Translations under genes and position numbers: made by a program
Assembly (NCBI GenBank): GCA_003140785.1
Contig: PLKY01000343.1
Span: 1 to 6,726, forward strand
Direction: 5' to 3'
Source: Acidobacteriaceae bacterium
Lineage (GTDB): Bacteria; Acidobacteriota; Terriglobia; Terriglobales; Acidobacteriaceae
Length of the DNA: 6,726 nucleotides
Shown: positions 6,322 to 6,726 of the stretch, piece by piece
How the letters are laid out: every line of letters starts with the position of its first letter
Position numbering within the stretch: the stretch's first letter is position 1
The notes under the pieces: generated by a model
Databases searched by the model: none
What the model was told of the DNA's origin: nothing
Seen by the model: only the letters and a program-made list of their open reading frames with translations

Positions 6322-6326
6322 AAGGG
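6322..6326 (+). promoter_or_regulatory. hpnJ: Ribosome binding site deciding the hpnJ start
   Basis: AAGGG ends directly before the ATG at 6327 but lies 6 nt before the in-frame ATG at 6333. The second spacing is normal, so 6333 is preferred. The choice changes the protein only by two residues (Met-Pro). Confidence 0.6.
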
Positions 6327-6332
6327 ATGCCG

Positions 6333-6726
6333 ATGCCACTGAAAACACTATTTCTGAACCCACCCTCTTTCGAGGGTTTTGATGGCGGCGCCGGATCGCG
6401 CTGGCCGGCCACGCGCGAGGTTGAATCCTACTGGTACCCGGTATGGCTGACGTATCCCGCCGGTCTGCTGGAGGGCTCGAGACTGCTCGATGCGCCACCG
6501 CACCATGTCTCGGCGGAAGAGACGATCAAGATTTGCAAGGAGTACGAGTTCCTTGTTCTCTTCACGTCGACAGTGGGCTGGGAGGGCGATCAGCGTCTAG
6601 CCGAGGCAATCAAGGCAGCCAATCCTGCGATGCGAATTGCGTTTGTGGGGCCGCCTGTGACGACGGATCCCGATCGCGCGTTGAACGAGTGCCCGGCGCT
6701 GGATTTTATTTGCCGCCGCGAGTTCG
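6333..6726 (+). CDS. hpnJ: Hopanoid biosynthesis radical SAM protein HpnJ, N-terminal part
   Basis: The frame from ATG 6333 is open to the right edge and gives 131 residues of a protein normally about 470 long. The start LKTLFLNPPSFEGFDGGAGS and the following RW, ESYWYPVW and GSRLLDAPPH segments are characteristic of HpnJ. This region is the B12-binding-like Rossmann domain (strands FLVLFTSTVG and RIAFVGPPV visible). The CxxxCxxC radical SAM cluster lies beyond the window. In Burkholderia, genetic work links HpnJ with HpnI and HpnK to the final side-chain steps: HpnI and HpnK build bacteriohopanetetrol glucosamine, and HpnJ converts it to the cyclitol ether. Hopanoids stiffen the outer membrane. 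The gene starts 61 nt after the TolC stop, with no terminator hairpin between, so read-through from the export operon is possible. No other hopanoid gene is in the window. Identification is by recalled family signature, without a search. Confidence 0.85.
   Translation, partial: MPLKTLFLNPPSFEGFDGGAGSRWPATREVESYWYPVWLTYPAGLLEGSRLLDAPPHHVSAEETIKICKEYEFLVLFTSTVGWEGDQRLAEAIKAANPAMRIAFVGPPVTTDPDRALNECPALDFICRREF

Overview
The window is GC-rich with densely packed genes and holds six protein genes. Both end genes are cut by the window edges. Nothing here identifies the organism directly. Several features together suggest a Gram-negative soil bacterium of the Acidobacteriota (Terriglobia type): a bacterial inositol oxygenase, a GH63-like glucosidase, a periplasmic adaptor/TPR/TolC set with this style of TolC C-terminus, the hopanoid enzyme HpnJ, and a REP-like hairpin pair in a convergent gap. 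The TolC-family protein and the membrane-anchored adaptor do require an outer membrane. The phylum is inference.

Layout. (1) Positions 1-1130, plus strand: the C-terminal part of a clan GH-G/GH63-like glycoside hydrolase, with its N-terminus off the left edge. (2) Positions 1131-1220: a convergent gap filled almost exactly by two inverted, related hairpins with T-rich tails, probably a REP-like bidirectional terminator. (3) Positions 1221-2096, minus strand: myo-inositol oxygenase with every iron ligand visible. (4) Positions 2209-2607, minus strand: queF, the last step to the queuosine precursor preQ1. The 112-bp gap between these two genes carries an 18-bp perfect palindrome that could be an operator. 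(5) Positions 2608-2715: a divergent promoter region. (6) Positions 2716-6271, plus strand: a tight three-gene operon (HlyD/MacA-like adaptor, exported TPR protein, TolC-like outer membrane channel) with a 4-nt overlap and a 5-nt gap. No inner-membrane pump gene lies between them. (7) From position 6333 to the right edge, plus strand: the start of hpnJ, a B12-binding radical SAM enzyme of hopanoid side-chain biosynthesis.

How the genes work together. The adaptor, TPR protein and TolC homologue are almost certainly co-transcribed and probably form an envelope export assembly that uses a pump encoded elsewhere, or just upstream in related genomes. hpnJ follows after about 60 nt and may be read from the same transcript, but its functional link to the exporter is only positional. 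The inositol oxygenase and the glucosidase both act on sugars or polyols but are convergent, so they are not one operon. No new defence system, CRISPR array, insertion sequence, tRNA or rRNA was seen. The most unusual items are the hairpin pair, the pump-less export operon and the bacterial inositol oxygenase with its palindrome.
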